Assembly (NCBI GenBank): GCA_964411425.1
Contig: CAYPKW010000036.1
Span: 1-23,013, forward strand
Length of the DNA stretch: 23,013 bases
Source: CAYPKW01 sp964411425
GTDB taxonomy: Bacteria; Pseudomonadota; Alphaproteobacteria; Dongiales; Dongiaceae
Direction of reading: 5' to 3'
Each line of letters opens with the position of its first letter. Position 1 is the first letter of the stretch. The translations under genes were made by a program, and so were the position numbers. Shown piece by piece: positions 8,579-15,683 of this stretch. The notes under the pieces are model-generated. The model was not told where the DNA came from. It made no database searches and worked only from the letters and a program-made list of their open reading frames with translations.

Positions 8579-9496
8579 ATGCAGATTTATCTGCCGATCG
8601 CCGAGCTTTCCTTGAACGCCGTTCTGCTGCTAGGCATCGGCGGGGCGGTCGGCTTCCTGTCCGGCATGTTCGGGGTCGGCGGCGGCTTCCTGCTGACCCC
8701 GATCCTGATCTTCATCGGCGTGCCGCCGGCGGTGGCGGTGGCCACCCAGTCGAACCAGGTCGTCGCCTCCTCGGTGTCCGGCGTTCTCGCCCATTGGAGC
8801 CGGGGCAATGTCGACTTCAAGATGGGGCTGGTGCTGCTGATCGGCGGCCTCGTCGGCTCGTCGGCCGGCGTCACGATCTTCGGCCTGTTGCGCGCGGTGG
8901 GCCAGGTCGACCTGGTGATCGCGCTCGCCTATGTCGCCACGCTCGGCGCGGTGGGCCTCACCATGCTGGTCGAATCGGCCCGCGCGCTCTTGCGCCGGCG
9001 GGTGCGCGCCGGCCCCCGCAAGCTGCACCAGCACACCTGGATGCACGGGCTGCCGCTGAAGATGCGCTTCCGCAAGTCGCGCCTCTACATCAGCGCGCTG
9101 CTGCCCCTTGGGCTGGGCTTCGCGGTCGGCGTCATGGCGGCGATCATGGGCGTGGGCGGCGCCTTCATCATGGTGCCGGCGATGATCTATCTGCTCGGCA
9201 TGCCGACGGCGGTGGTGGTCGGCACCTCGCTGTTCCAGATCATCTTCGTCGCCGCCAACGTCACCTTCCTGCAGTCGGTGCAGAACCAGACGGTGGACGC
9301 GCTGCTGGCCCTGCTGCTCGTCGTCGGAGGCGTAGTGGGGGCGCAGTTCGGCGGCCGGCTCGCGGGCCGCCTGCCGGCCGAGACCATGCGCGTGCTGCTG
9401 TCGCTGGTGGTCCTGGCGGTGGCGGCCGGGCTCGCCTACCAGCTGGTGGCGGCGCCGAGCGAGCCGTACTCGATCGCGATCATGGCCGCGCCATGA
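8579..9496 (+). CDS. TauE/SafE family sulfite/organic-anion exporter
   Basis: Members of this family export sulfite, sulfoacetate or related anions across the inner membrane. The 305-residue product shows the two internally repeated signature halves, GMFGVGGGFLLTP near residues 29-41 and AIMGVGGAFIMVP near 188-200. Each is followed by hydrophobic helices, giving about 8 membrane segments. A basic loop at about residues 137-170 separates the halves. The motif VATQSNQVVASSVSG lies after the first repeat. The ATG at 8579 gives a sensible N-terminal helix. The stop overlaps the next ATG (ATGA), so it is coupled to the TIGR02186 gene. The substrate cannot be told from sequence, and no sulfur-oxidation or taurine genes are in view. 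Confidence 0.9.
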   Translation: MQIYLPIAELSLNAVLLLGIGGAVGFLSGMFGVGGGFLLTPILIFIGVPPAVAVATQSNQVVASSVSGVLAHWSRGNVDFKMGLVLLIGGLVGSSAGVTIFGLLRAVGQVDLVIALAYVATLGAVGLTMLVESARALLRRRVRAGPRKLHQHTWMHGLPLKMRFRKSRLYISALLPLGLGFAVGVMAAIMGVGGAFIMVPAMIYLLGMPTAVVVGTSLFQIIFVAANVTFLQSVQNQTVDALLALLLVVGGVVGAQFGGRLAGRLPAETMRVLLSLVVLAVAAGLAYQLVAAPSEPYSIAIMAAP

Positions 9497-10227
9497 CCGG
9501 TCGGCTGCCCGTCGCCCTCTTCGGCCTCGTCTGGCTAACGCTGGCGGGCAGTGCCAGCGCCGAGCCCCTGGTGGCCGACCTGTCGAGCCATCTTGTCGCG
9601 ATCACCGCCGGCTTCACCGGCACCGACGTCGTGATGTTCGGCGCCGTCGACGGGCCGGGCGACATCATCGTGGTGGTGCGCGGGCCCAGCGCCGACCTCG
9701 TGGTTCGGCGCAAGGAGCGCGTGCTCGGCATCTGGGTCAATCGCCAGCAGGTCGAGTTCGCCGGCGTGCCGAGCTACTACGCGCTGGCCAGCAGCCGGCC
9801 GCTCGACGAGGCAATCGCCGACGCGGTGCTGAAGCCGCAGCAGATCGGCCTCGACCGCCTGCAACTCGGCGCCTCGCCCGATGGCGCCGCCGCCGACTTC
9901 CGCGCGGCGCTGCTGCGCATCAAACAGGCGGACGGCCACTTCATCGGCGAAGCGGGCAAGGTGGCGTTTCTCGGCGGCCGGTTGTTCCGCGCCAACTTCC
10001 ATTTCCCGGCCAACGTGCCCACCGGCAGTTACCTGGTCGAGGTCCTACTGCTGCGCAACGGCGAGGTGGCGAGCGCGCAGACGACGCCGCTCGTCATCAG
10101 CAAGATCGGCATCGGCGCCGAGATCTACGAGTTCGCCCACCGCCGCAGCGCGCTCTATGGCGCGATTGCGATCCTGGGCGCGCTGCTGGCAGGATGGATC
10201 GCCCACTTGGCGTTGCGCAGGAGGTGA
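9493..10227 (+). CDS. TIGR02186 family periplasmic protein with C-terminal membrane anchor
   Basis: The product is 244 residues. An N-terminal signal peptide is seen at about residues 1-23, with a likely cleavage after SASA. A beta-rich extracytoplasmic domain follows, starting with ADLSSHLVAITAGFTGTDV and containing GDIIVVVRGP and the NFHFPANVPTGSYLVEV segment. One membrane helix near the C-terminus (AIAILGALLAGWIAHLAL) precedes a basic tail. This architecture fits the TIGR02186 family, which from general knowledge is found next to TauE-type transporters in Alphaproteobacteria and has no established function. The ATG at 9493 overlaps the upstream stop by four bases. The pairing suggests a periplasmic partner of the exporter, which is inference only. 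Confidence 0.88.
   Translation: MTGRLPVALFGLVWLTLAGSASAEPLVADLSSHLVAITAGFTGTDVVMFGAVDGPGDIIVVVRGPSADLVVRRKERVLGIWVNRQQVEFAGVPSYYALASSRPLDEAIADAVLKPQQIGLDRLQLGASPDGAAADFRAALLRIKQADGHFIGEAGKVAFLGGRLFRANFHFPANVPTGSYLVEVLLLRNGEVASAQTTPLVISKIGIGAEIYEFAHRRSALYGAIAILGALLAGWIAHLALRRR
10219..10224 (+). promoter_or_regulatory. Strong ribosome binding site fixing the Usp start
   Basis: A perfect AGGAGG sits in the last codons of the TIGR02186 gene, eight bases before ATG 10233. This selects 10233 over the upstream in-frame ATG at 10194, which has no comparable site. Confidence 0.8.
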
Positions 10228-10232
10228 GCGGC

Positions 10233-10742
10233 ATGAGCGACCAGAGTGCCGCGCCGCGGGACGAACCGCCCCCGAAGGCGCCCGACCGCGTCTTCCTGGT
10301 GGTGGTCGACGAGACGCCGGAGCTCAAGGTGGCGCTGCGCTATGCTTGCCGGCGGGCGTGGAAGACCGGCGGGCGGGTGGCGCTGCTCTGTGTCGTCGAA
10401 CGGGGCGAAGTGCAGGAGTGGGCAGGCGTGGGCGAGCTCATGAAGGAGGAGAGCCGCCAGGAGGCCGAGCGGCTGCTGCAGAAGATGGCGGCAGAGGTGG
10501 ACAAGCTGTCGGGCGCCATGCCGGTGCTCTATCTCCGCGACGGCGACCGGCGCGAGGAGTTGCTGAAGCTGATCGAGGAGGAGCCCAGCATCTCGATCCT
10601 GGTCCTGGGCGCCGCCACCGGCTCGAAGGGGCCGGGGCCGCTCGTTTCGGCGCTCACCGGCAAGTTCGTCGGGCGCCTCAGGGTCCCGCTCACCATCGTG
10701 CCGGGCAACCTGTCCGAAGAGGATATCGAGAAGATCGCGTGA
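10233..10742 (+). CDS. Universal stress protein (UspA-like)
   Basis: A single UspA domain, 169 residues, cytoplasmic. After a Pro-rich start the first strand FLVVVDETPELKVALRYACRRA is typical: an Asp after the strand, then the first helix. The strand ISILVLGAATGSKGPGPLVSALTG holds the position of the nucleotide-binding loop. The usual G-x2-G-x9-G-S/T spacing is modified here, so ATP binding is uncertain. The C-terminal strand VPLTIVPGN closes the fold, followed by an acidic tail. The gene begins five bases after the TIGR02186 stop and has its own strong ribosome site, so it probably belongs to the same transcript as the TauE exporter. It ends convergently, 21 bases from the cyclase gene. Confidence 0.9.
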   Translation: MSDQSAAPRDEPPPKAPDRVFLVVVDETPELKVALRYACRRAWKTGGRVALLCVVERGEVQEWAGVGELMKEESRQEAERLLQKMAAEVDKLSGAMPVLYLRDGDRREELLKLIEEEPSISILVLGAATGSKGPGPLVSALTGKFVGRLRVPLTIVPGNLSEEDIEKIA

Positions 10743-10763
10743 CCTCCCGAAGGTTGCGCGCGG

Positions 10764-11987
10764 CTAACCCTCGGGCAGGCCGTAGACCTCCTGCGGCAGG
10801 GCGATGCCGCGCAAGGGGTGGCGGCCGAGCGTGACCAGCTTCGAGCCGCAGGGCGAGGCGAACCGGGCGGAGGCGAGCAACCGCCGCCCGAGCGGCTCGC
10901 ACAGGCGTTCGAGCCGCGTCACCAGGTTGACCGCCGGGCCGATTACCGTGAAGTCGAGCCGGTCGGGCGCCCCGATGTTGCCATAGGTGACCGAGCCGGT
11001 GTGGAGCGCGAGGCCGAGGCCCAGCGTCTCCTCGCCGGCCGCCGCGCGGCGCTCGTTGAGGCCGTCGAGCTCGGACAGCGCCGCCTCGGCCGCGGCCAGC
11101 GCCGCGAGGCAGGCCCGGTCGCGGTCGAGGTCGTCGGCGATGGGAAAGATCGCCAGCATGGCGTCGCCGATGAACTTCAGTATCTCGCCGCCATGGGCTT
11201 GGACCGGCGCCGCCATCGCCGCGAAGTAGTCGTTGAGCAGCCCGATCACCCGCTCGCGCGGCAGACGCTCGCTCAGGCCCGTGAAGCCGCGCAGGTCGCA
11301 ATACCACAGCGCGGCCGCCAGGCTGACCGCGTCGCCGCGCTTGACCAGCCCGCCCAGCACGCGCCGCCCGGCGTCGCGCCCGAGATAGGTCTCGAGCAGC
11401 GTCCCCGCCATGCGCCGCGTCTCCTTGATCTCCAGCACCAGCGCCAGCAGCGGCAGCAGCTCGCGCAGGGCGGCAAGATAGGGCTCGCGAAACCCGCCCG
11501 GCCGGTCGGTCGCGATCGAGATCGCGTTGATCCGGCCCTGGCTGAAGCGCAGCGGCATGGCGAGATACTCGGTCACCCCCTCCCGCCGCAGGTCGTGCAG
11601 AATCGGGAAGTCGAGCGCCGCGTCCGGGTCCTCCAGACGCCGACGCACCTCGGCGGCCTCGGTGAAGACGGGCTTGAACGGGCTCTCGAGGTAGAGCGGG
11701 CTCTCGAGGATGCCGTGGGCGCGCGGCACCTCGGTGGCGTCGAAGTCGCCGCGCTGCCAGTTGTGCCCGACGGCCAGCACCAGGGGGTTGAGGGTGCGGA
11801 TGGTGACGAACAGCCGATAGACGTGGAACCCCTCGTCGGTCAGCCGGCGGGCGAACTCGCCCACGATGACCGGGATGCTGGGCAGGTCGCGCGCCTCGCC
11901 GATCAGCCATAGGGCGATGGGCGCTGAGGACGGCGGGCGCGCGACATCTCCGCCCGGCGCCAACTCCAGGGATTCCTTCCGAGTCAT
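10764..11987 (-). CDS. Class III adenylate/guanylate cyclase with N-terminal sensor-like domain
   Basis: The product is 407 residues from ATG 11987. The C-terminal ~190 residues are a class III cyclase catalytic domain: metal aspartates D231 (in WYCDLRGFTGLSE) and D275 (in KFIGDAMLAIFP), the purine-selecting pair K271 and D345 (in DFTVIG), and transition-state residues N354 and R358 (in AVNLVTRLE). All key residues are present, and K plus D at the base-selecting sites favours ATP, so cAMP is the likely product. The N-terminal ~190 residues (VTIRTLNPLVLAVGHNW, LAMPLRFSQGRINAISIAT) look GAF-like and have no membrane segments, so this is a cytosolic, probably ligand-controlled enzyme. An in-frame ATG at 12044 would add 19 residues translated from a tandem repeat and is not favoured. 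Confidence 0.9.
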   Translation of the reverse strand: MTRKESLELAPGGDVARPPSSAPIALWLIGEARDLPSIPVIVGEFARRLTDEGFHVYRLFVTIRTLNPLVLAVGHNWQRGDFDATEVPRAHGILESPLYLESPFKPVFTEAAEVRRRLEDPDAALDFPILHDLRREGVTEYLAMPLRFSQGRINAISIATDRPGGFREPYLAALRELLPLLALVLEIKETRRMAGTLLETYLGRDAGRRVLGGLVKRGDAVSLAAALWYCDLRGFTGLSERLPRERVIGLLNDYFAAMAAPVQAHGGEILKFIGDAMLAIFPIADDLDRDRACLAALAAAEAALSELDGLNERRAAAGEETLGLGLALHTGSVTYGNIGAPDRLDFTVIGPAVNLVTRLERLCEPLGRRLLASARFASPCGSKLVTLGRHPLRGIALPQEVYGLPEG

Positions 11988-11998
11988 GCGAACTCGGT

Positions 11999-12027
11999 AC
12001 TTAACAGGCCCGCCGGCGGCCGGGCAA
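11999..12027 (-). promoter_or_regulatory. Candidate promoter for the cyclase gene
   Basis: Read on the minus strand, TTGCCC (12022-12027) and TTAAGT (11999-12004) are separated by 17 bases. The -35 hexamer lies inside the first copy of the 39-bp tandem repeat. If used, transcription would begin very close to the ATG at 11987, giving a very short leader. Confidence 0.3.
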
Positions 12028-12084
12028 GCCTCGGGTTGAATCATAGACCCGCCGGCGGCCAGGCAAGCCGCGGCTTGAATCGCG
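12007..12084. repeat. 39-bp imperfect tandem duplication in the divergent cyclase/nfu region
   Basis: Two adjacent 39-bp units, 12007-12045 and 12046-12084. A 34-base core shared by both (from CCCGCCGGCGGCC to TTGAATC) differs at only three positions. Both copies contain TTGAAT on the plus strand and TTGCC on the minus strand, which resemble -35 elements facing the nfu and the cyclase genes respectively. No third copy is seen. Translated on the minus strand it gives a 13-residue repeat (RGLPGRRR), but that frame is not a credible gene. Confidence 0.9.
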
Positions 12085-12123
12085 GACCGATTCGGCCCAT
12101 GTTCGAGGTATTCCGCCGCTGCG

Positions 12124-12129
12124 AGAGGA
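12124..12129 (+). promoter_or_regulatory. Ribosome binding site of the Nfu gene
   Basis: AGAGGA lies seven bases before ATG 12137 and supports that start. Confidence 0.6.
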
Positions 12130-12136
12130 TTCTCCC

Positions 12137-12697
12137 ATGTTCATCCAGACCGAGCAGACGCCCAACCCCGCCACGCTCAAGTTCCTGCCGGGCCGCCCGG
12201 TGATGGCGAAGGGCACGGCGGACTTCCCGACGCCCGAGGCCTCGGCCCGCTCGCCCTTGGCCGGCCGGCTGTTTCAGGTGGACGGCGTCGCGGGCGTGTT
12301 CCTCGGCGCCGACTTCGTTACCGTGACCAAGCGCGCCGACAAGGAATGGCAGCTCCTGAAGCCCGCCGTGCTGGGCATCATCATGGAGCACTTCACCGCG
12401 GAGAGGCCGGTGATCCTGGTCGAGCCGACGGCGCCCGAGGCGGCGCCCGAGGCGGCGTCCGAGGACGACGAGCTGGTAGCCCAGATCAAGGAGCTGCTCG
12501 ATACCCGCGTGCGCCCCGCGGTCGCCCAGGACGGCGGCGATATCATCTTCCGCAGCTTCGAGGACGGCGTCGTTTACCTGCATCTGCAAGGCTCCTGCGC
12601 GGGCTGTCCCAGCTCCACCGCGACCCTCAAGATGGGCATCGAGAATATGCTGAAGCATTACCTGCCCGAGGTGCGCGAGATCCGCGCGGTGCAGTGA
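12137..12697 (+). CDS. Nfu-type Fe-S cluster scaffold/carrier (NifU C-terminal family)
   Basis: The protein carries or assembles Fe-S clusters for delivery to target enzymes. The 186-residue product has two domains. The N-terminal Nfu_N domain (FIQTEQTPNPATLKFLPGR at the start, then PLAGRLFQVDGVAGVFLGADFVTVTK) runs to about residue 95. After an Ala/Glu/Pro-rich linker comes the NifU-like domain, with RPAVAQDGGDIIFRSFEDG and the cluster-binding C154-x2-C157 in SCAGCPSS. This is the arrangement of mitochondrial NFU1 and alphaproteobacterial Nfu; the N-domain differs from the degenerate A-type domain of E. coli NfuA. It has its own ribosome site and may share a transcript with the glucosaminidase gene 54 bases downstream. 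The control region upstream carries the 39-bp repeat. Confidence 0.94.
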   Translation: MFIQTEQTPNPATLKFLPGRPVMAKGTADFPTPEASARSPLAGRLFQVDGVAGVFLGADFVTVTKRADKEWQLLKPAVLGIIMEHFTAERPVILVEPTAPEAAPEAASEDDELVAQIKELLDTRVRPAVAQDGGDIIFRSFEDGVVYLHLQGSCAGCPSSTATLKMGIENMLKHYLPEVREIRAVQ

Positions 12698-12751
12698 CGG
12701 CGGCGCTGGCCGCGCGCTTCGATCCGGTGCCGGCGCCGGGGGAGACCGGCG

Positions 12752-13750
12752 ATGGCGCGTGAGGAACGGGCGGCGGAGCCGCTGGCGCGATGGATTCCGC
12801 CGCAGGAGTGGCCGCTCGTTCGCCGCACGATCGCCTTCCTCGGCCTGCCGCTGCTCCTCGCCGGCCTCGGCGCGCTGGTCGTGCTCTACCTCGATCTCGG
12901 CCGGCCCGAGCCGGCGCACGGCCCCGGCGCCGGAACGCCGCTGTCGCTGCTCACCGCCCGCGTGCTCGCCGTCGAGGGCGTGGGGGCGCTGCACAAGATG
13001 TTTGCCGAGCACGGCTTCGAGCTCGACAAGGTAGGCGCCGGCGAAAGCGTGCCTCGGCTCTATCTCGCCCGGCTGCCCGGCGACATCCTCGCCGTCGATG
13101 ACGGCGACCTGCGCAAGAGCCTGTTCCTCAAGGCGGCGCTACCGCTGGTGCTACTGGTGAACGAGACCATCGCGGCGGAGCGGCGCCGCCTCGTCGAGCT
13201 GCGGCAGAAGATGGCGGCGGGGCTGGGGCTAGACGCCGACGAAGGCGCTTGGCTCGCCGACCTGGCGCTGCGCTACCGGGCCGCGCCCGAACGCCTGGAC
13301 GACCTCATGGCTCGCGTCGATGTCGTCCCGCCGTCGCTGGCGCTGGCGCAAGCCGCGGCCGAGTCCGGCTGGGGCACGTCGCGGCCCGCGCGCGAGGATA
13401 ACGCGCTGTTCGGCGAAATGGCCTGGGCCGCCGAGCTGGGCAGATTCCGCGAGCCGAGCTACATCGTGCGGCCGTTCGACGACCTCTACAACGGGGTGCG
13501 CGCCTATGCCGACAACCTGAACAGCCATCCGGCCTACGCCGAGTTTCGCCTGCGCCGCGCCCAGATGCGCGGCGAGGGCGGCGAGCCGGACGGCTATCGC
13601 CTGGCGCTCACCGTCAGGCTCTATTCGGAGCGCCGCGACGACTACATCGACGAGCTGCGCCGCATCATCCGGGTCAACGATCTGACGCGCTTCGACGGCG
13701 CCAGCCTCGGTGATCGGACGCGTGCCCACGTCGTCGTCTCGCGCATCTAG
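12752..13750 (+). CDS. Bax-like membrane-anchored glucosaminidase
   Basis: The product is 332 residues. A cytoplasmic N-terminus leads to one membrane helix at about residues 25-48, followed by a periplasmic region. The C-terminal half is a Bax/FlgJ-type glucosaminidase domain that should cleave peptidoglycan glycan strands: PSLALAQAAAESGWGTSRPA contains the predicted catalytic Glu204, followed by NALFGE, the YNGVRAYADNLNSHPAYAEFR segment and a C-terminal SERRDDYIDELRRIIRVNDL. The upstream LPLVLLVNETIAAERRRLVEL is also Bax-like. The ATG at 12752 has a GGGGAG stretch a few bases upstream. Bax of E. coli is a poorly characterised member; assignment of activity rests on family knowledge. The rutE-like gene follows 39 bases later. 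Confidence 0.9.
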   Translation: MAREERAAEPLARWIPPQEWPLVRRTIAFLGLPLLLAGLGALVVLYLDLGRPEPAHGPGAGTPLSLLTARVLAVEGVGALHKMFAEHGFELDKVGAGESVPRLYLARLPGDILAVDDGDLRKSLFLKAALPLVLLVNETIAAERRRLVELRQKMAAGLGLDADEGAWLADLALRYRAAPERLDDLMARVDVVPPSLALAQAAAESGWGTSRPAREDNALFGEMAWAAELGRFREPSYIVRPFDDLYNGVRAYADNLNSHPAYAEFRLRRAQMRGEGGEPDGYRLALTVRLYSERRDDYIDELRRIIRVNDLTRFDGASLGDRTRAHVVVSRI

Positions 13751-13789
13751 CAAAGAGGCGTACCCCGGCGCCCCCTGGGCTCGAAGACC

Positions 13790-14380
13790 ATGACGAAGAC
13801 GCTCGACGATCGCGCGCTCGACCAGTTGTTCCGCGCCGCGCGCACGTATCGCTCCTGGACGGCGGAGCCGGTGCCGGAGACGCTGCTGCAAGCGGTGTAC
13901 GAGCTGGCGAAGATGGGGCCCACCTCGGGCAACTGCTCGCCCATGCGCATCCTCTTTCTGCGCTCGGCCGAAGCCAAGGCGCGCCTCGCGCCGGCGCTCG
14001 ACCGGGGCAACGTCAAGCAGACCATGGCGGCGCCGGTGACGGCGGTGATCGCCTATGACATGGAGTTCTACGAGCACCTGCCGCGGCTCTTTCCGCATGA
14101 GGACGCGCGCAGTTGGTTCGCGGGCAAGCCCGCTGTCATCCGCGCGACGGCGGTTCGCAACGGCTCGCTGCAGGGCGCCTATTTCATGCTGGCGGCGCGC
14201 GCGCTCGGCCTCGATTGCGGCCCGATGTCGGGCTTCGACAACGCCAAGCTGGACCAGGAATTCTTCCCGGACGGGCGCATCAAGTCGAATTTCTTGTGCA
14301 ACCTCGGCCATGGCGACGCCACGGGCCTCAGGCCGCGCGGCCCGCGGCTCGATTTCGACGAGGCCTGCAAGATCCTGTAG
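13790..14380 (+). CDS. rutE: RutE-type nitroreductase (putative malonic semialdehyde reductase)
   Basis: An FMN-dependent nitroreductase-fold oxidoreductase. The 196-residue length equals that of E. coli RutE, which reduces malonic semialdehyde to 3-hydroxypropionate in pyrimidine catabolism. Family features include the start LDDRALDQLFRAARTYRSW, the FMN-phosphate region KMGPTSGNCSPMRILF, the helix RNGSLQGAYFMLAARALGLDCGPMSGFD, and the terminal segment FLCNLGHGDATGLRPRGPR with a C-terminal DFDEACKIL. No other rut gene is nearby, so its physiological substrate may differ; many genomes carry stand-alone members. The ATG at 13790 has only a weak upstream purine run. It ends convergently, nine bases from the dipeptidase stop. 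Confidence 0.88.
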   Translation: MTKTLDDRALDQLFRAARTYRSWTAEPVPETLLQAVYELAKMGPTSGNCSPMRILFLRSAEAKARLAPALDRGNVKQTMAAPVTAVIAYDMEFYEHLPRLFPHEDARSWFAGKPAVIRATAVRNGSLQGAYFMLAARALGLDCGPMSGFDNAKLDQEFFPDGRIKSNFLCNLGHGDATGLRPRGPRLDFDEACKIL

Positions 14381-14389
14381 CGGGCCCGC

Positions 14390-14938
14390 CTACATGAGGC
14401 CCGCCGCCAGCTCCTTGTCGCCGATCAGAGGGTAGCGGCGGGCATCGAAGAGTTGGTAGTGCCACCATTCGTTGCGATAGAAGTCCCACCCCGCCGCCGT
14501 CATCAGCCCGAGCAGCAGCGCCCGGTGGCGTTGCGCTTCCGGCGCCACCTCCAGGTTCCCGTGATGGGCGAGGCGGTCGAAGGCGTCGAATGGCGTGCCC
14601 ATGTCGAGCTCGCCCGCGGCAGCACACAGCGTCAGGTCCACGGCGACGCCACGCGAATGGGGCGAGCCGCGCCGTGGGTCGGCGAGGTAGTCCGGGTCGG
14701 GCGTGTGGTTCCACAGCACCCACTGCGCCTCGGTCGGACGAAAGGCGTCGAAGATCTTCAGGCGGTAGCCCTGCGGGCGCGCGAGCGCCGCGGCCCGCGC
14801 GAGGCCGGCCGCGGCGTCGGCATGCAGGTAGCAGCGGGCATGGCGATAGACCGGCTTGCCGGTGAAGTTGGCGGCCGTGGCATAGGCAAGTTCGATCTCC
14901 ACGTCGTACTGTGGCGGCGCGATGGGGACGAGATGCAT
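14390..14938 (-). CDS. D-alanyl-D-alanine dipeptidase (VanX/DdpX family)
   Basis: A zinc peptidase that splits D-Ala-D-Ala. The 182-residue product has the full set of peptidase M15D signatures: R67 in IFDAFRP, the zinc motif S-x-H-x2-G-x-A-x-D at residues 92-101 (H94 and D101 as ligands), and E157-W-W-H160 with the catalytic base and third zinc ligand. There is no signal peptide, so it should act in the cytoplasm, probably in cell-wall dipeptide recycling as proposed for E. coli DdpX. No van or ddp transport genes are present and resistance is not implied. The ATG at 14938 is supported by GGAG six bases upstream; longer frames run antisense through tsaB. It is divergent from tsaB with only 19 bases between the starts. 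Confidence 0.92.
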   Translation of the reverse strand: MHLVPIAPPQYDVEIELAYATAANFTGKPVYRHARCYLHADAAAGLARAAALARPQGYRLKIFDAFRPTEAQWVLWNHTPDPDYLADPRRGSPHSRGVAVDLTLCAAAGELDMGTPFDAFDRLAHHGNLEVAPEAQRHRALLLGLMTAAGWDFYRNEWWHYQLFDARRYPLIGDKELAAGLM

Positions 14939-14957
14939 GTGAGGCTCCGGGCGGAGG

Positions 14958-15683
14958 ATGGTGACGGCGATTTCCACTGCGCCTAGTAGCACGGACGCCG
15001 GTGGCGCGGCGGGTCTGCGCACCGTTCTCGCGCTCGATGCCGCGGCCGGCGCCTGTTCGGCCGCGCTGTGGCGCGCGGGCGCCATCGCCGCCCGGCGCTT
15101 CGAAGTCATGGCCGAGGGCCAGGCCGCGGCCCTGATGCCGATGATCGAAGAGGTCATGGCCGAGGGCCGGGCCGCCTATCGCGAGCTCGATCGGGTCGCG
15201 GTCACGGTGGGGCCCGGCGGCTTCACGGGCCTCAGGATCGCGCTTGCCGCGGCGCGCGGCATCGGGCTCGCGGCCGGTGTGCCGGTGCTGGGCGTCACCA
15301 CCTTCGCCGCCGTGGCGGAGGGGGTGCCCAAGGCCGAGCGCGCCGGGCGCCGCCTCGTCGTGCTGCTGGACGGCCGGCGCGGCGACCTGTTCGCGCAGGC
15401 CTTCGAGCGCGCCTCGGCCCTCGGCGCGCCCGCGGTGCTGGCCCCGGCGGCGCTGGCGGCGAACCTGCCGGAGGGGCGCCTCATCGTTGCCGGCGATGGC
15501 ATCGCGCTCGCCCGGCCGGTGCTGGCCGGGCTCGGGCGCGACCTCGCCTATGCGGAAGGTTCCGGTTTGCCCGACGCGGCCGACGTGGCGCGCCTCGCCG
15601 CTCGGCTGCCGGCCGCTCTCTTGCTGCCGGCGCGCCCGCTTTATCTGCGGGCACCCGAGGCGCGGCTGCCGGCCGGGCCATGA
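14958..15683 (+). CDS. tsaB: tRNA threonylcarbamoyladenosine biosynthesis protein TsaB
   Basis: TsaB is the inactive ASKHA-fold partner of TsaD in the complex that makes t6A37 on ANN-decoding tRNAs. The 241-residue product shows TVLALDAAAGACSAALW (phosphate-1-like strand-loop), the regulatory helix ALMPMIEEVMAEG, and the hallmark VGPGGFTGLRIALAAARGIGLAAGVPVLGVTTF; the C-terminus PLYLRAPEARLP is also typical. The start is uncertain: ATG 14958 directly abuts a GGAGG sequence (14953-14957) and GTG 14961 is three bases from it, both closer than ideal. Either way the first ~20 residues are extra to the fold. The stop overlaps the rimI ATG by four bases (ATGA), the usual tsaB-rimI arrangement. Confidence 0.94.
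   Translation: MVTAISTAPSSTDAGGAAGLRTVLALDAAAGACSAALWRAGAIAARRFEVMAEGQAAALMPMIEEVMAEGRAAYRELDRVAVTVGPGGFTGLRIALAAARGIGLAAGVPVLGVTTFAAVAEGVPKAERAGRRLVVLLDGRRGDLFAQAFERASALGAPAVLAPAALAANLPEGRLIVAGDGIALARPVLAGLGRDLAYAEGSGLPDAADVARLAARLPAALLLPARPLYLRAPEARLPAGP

Noticed and set aside
10194..10232. Upstream ATG start for the universal stress protein
   Set aside because: The perfect AGGAGG at 10219-10224 is correctly spaced only for ATG 10233, and the added residues overlap the TIGR02186 anchor helix.
10818..11912. Plus-strand 364-codon frame opposite the cyclase
   Set aside because: Shadow of the cyclase gene; composition is biased and no family features are seen.
12001..12216. Minus-strand small protein with two copies of a 13-residue repeat (RGLPGRRR)
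   Set aside because: The repeat is simply the translation of the 39-bp DNA duplication; the frame starts inside the nfu gene and has no ribosome site.
14390..14938. Glycopeptide resistance (VanX) interpretation
   Set aside because: There is no vanH, vanA or vanRS nearby. Stand-alone cytoplasmic D-Ala-D-Ala dipeptidases are common in Gram-negative bacteria.
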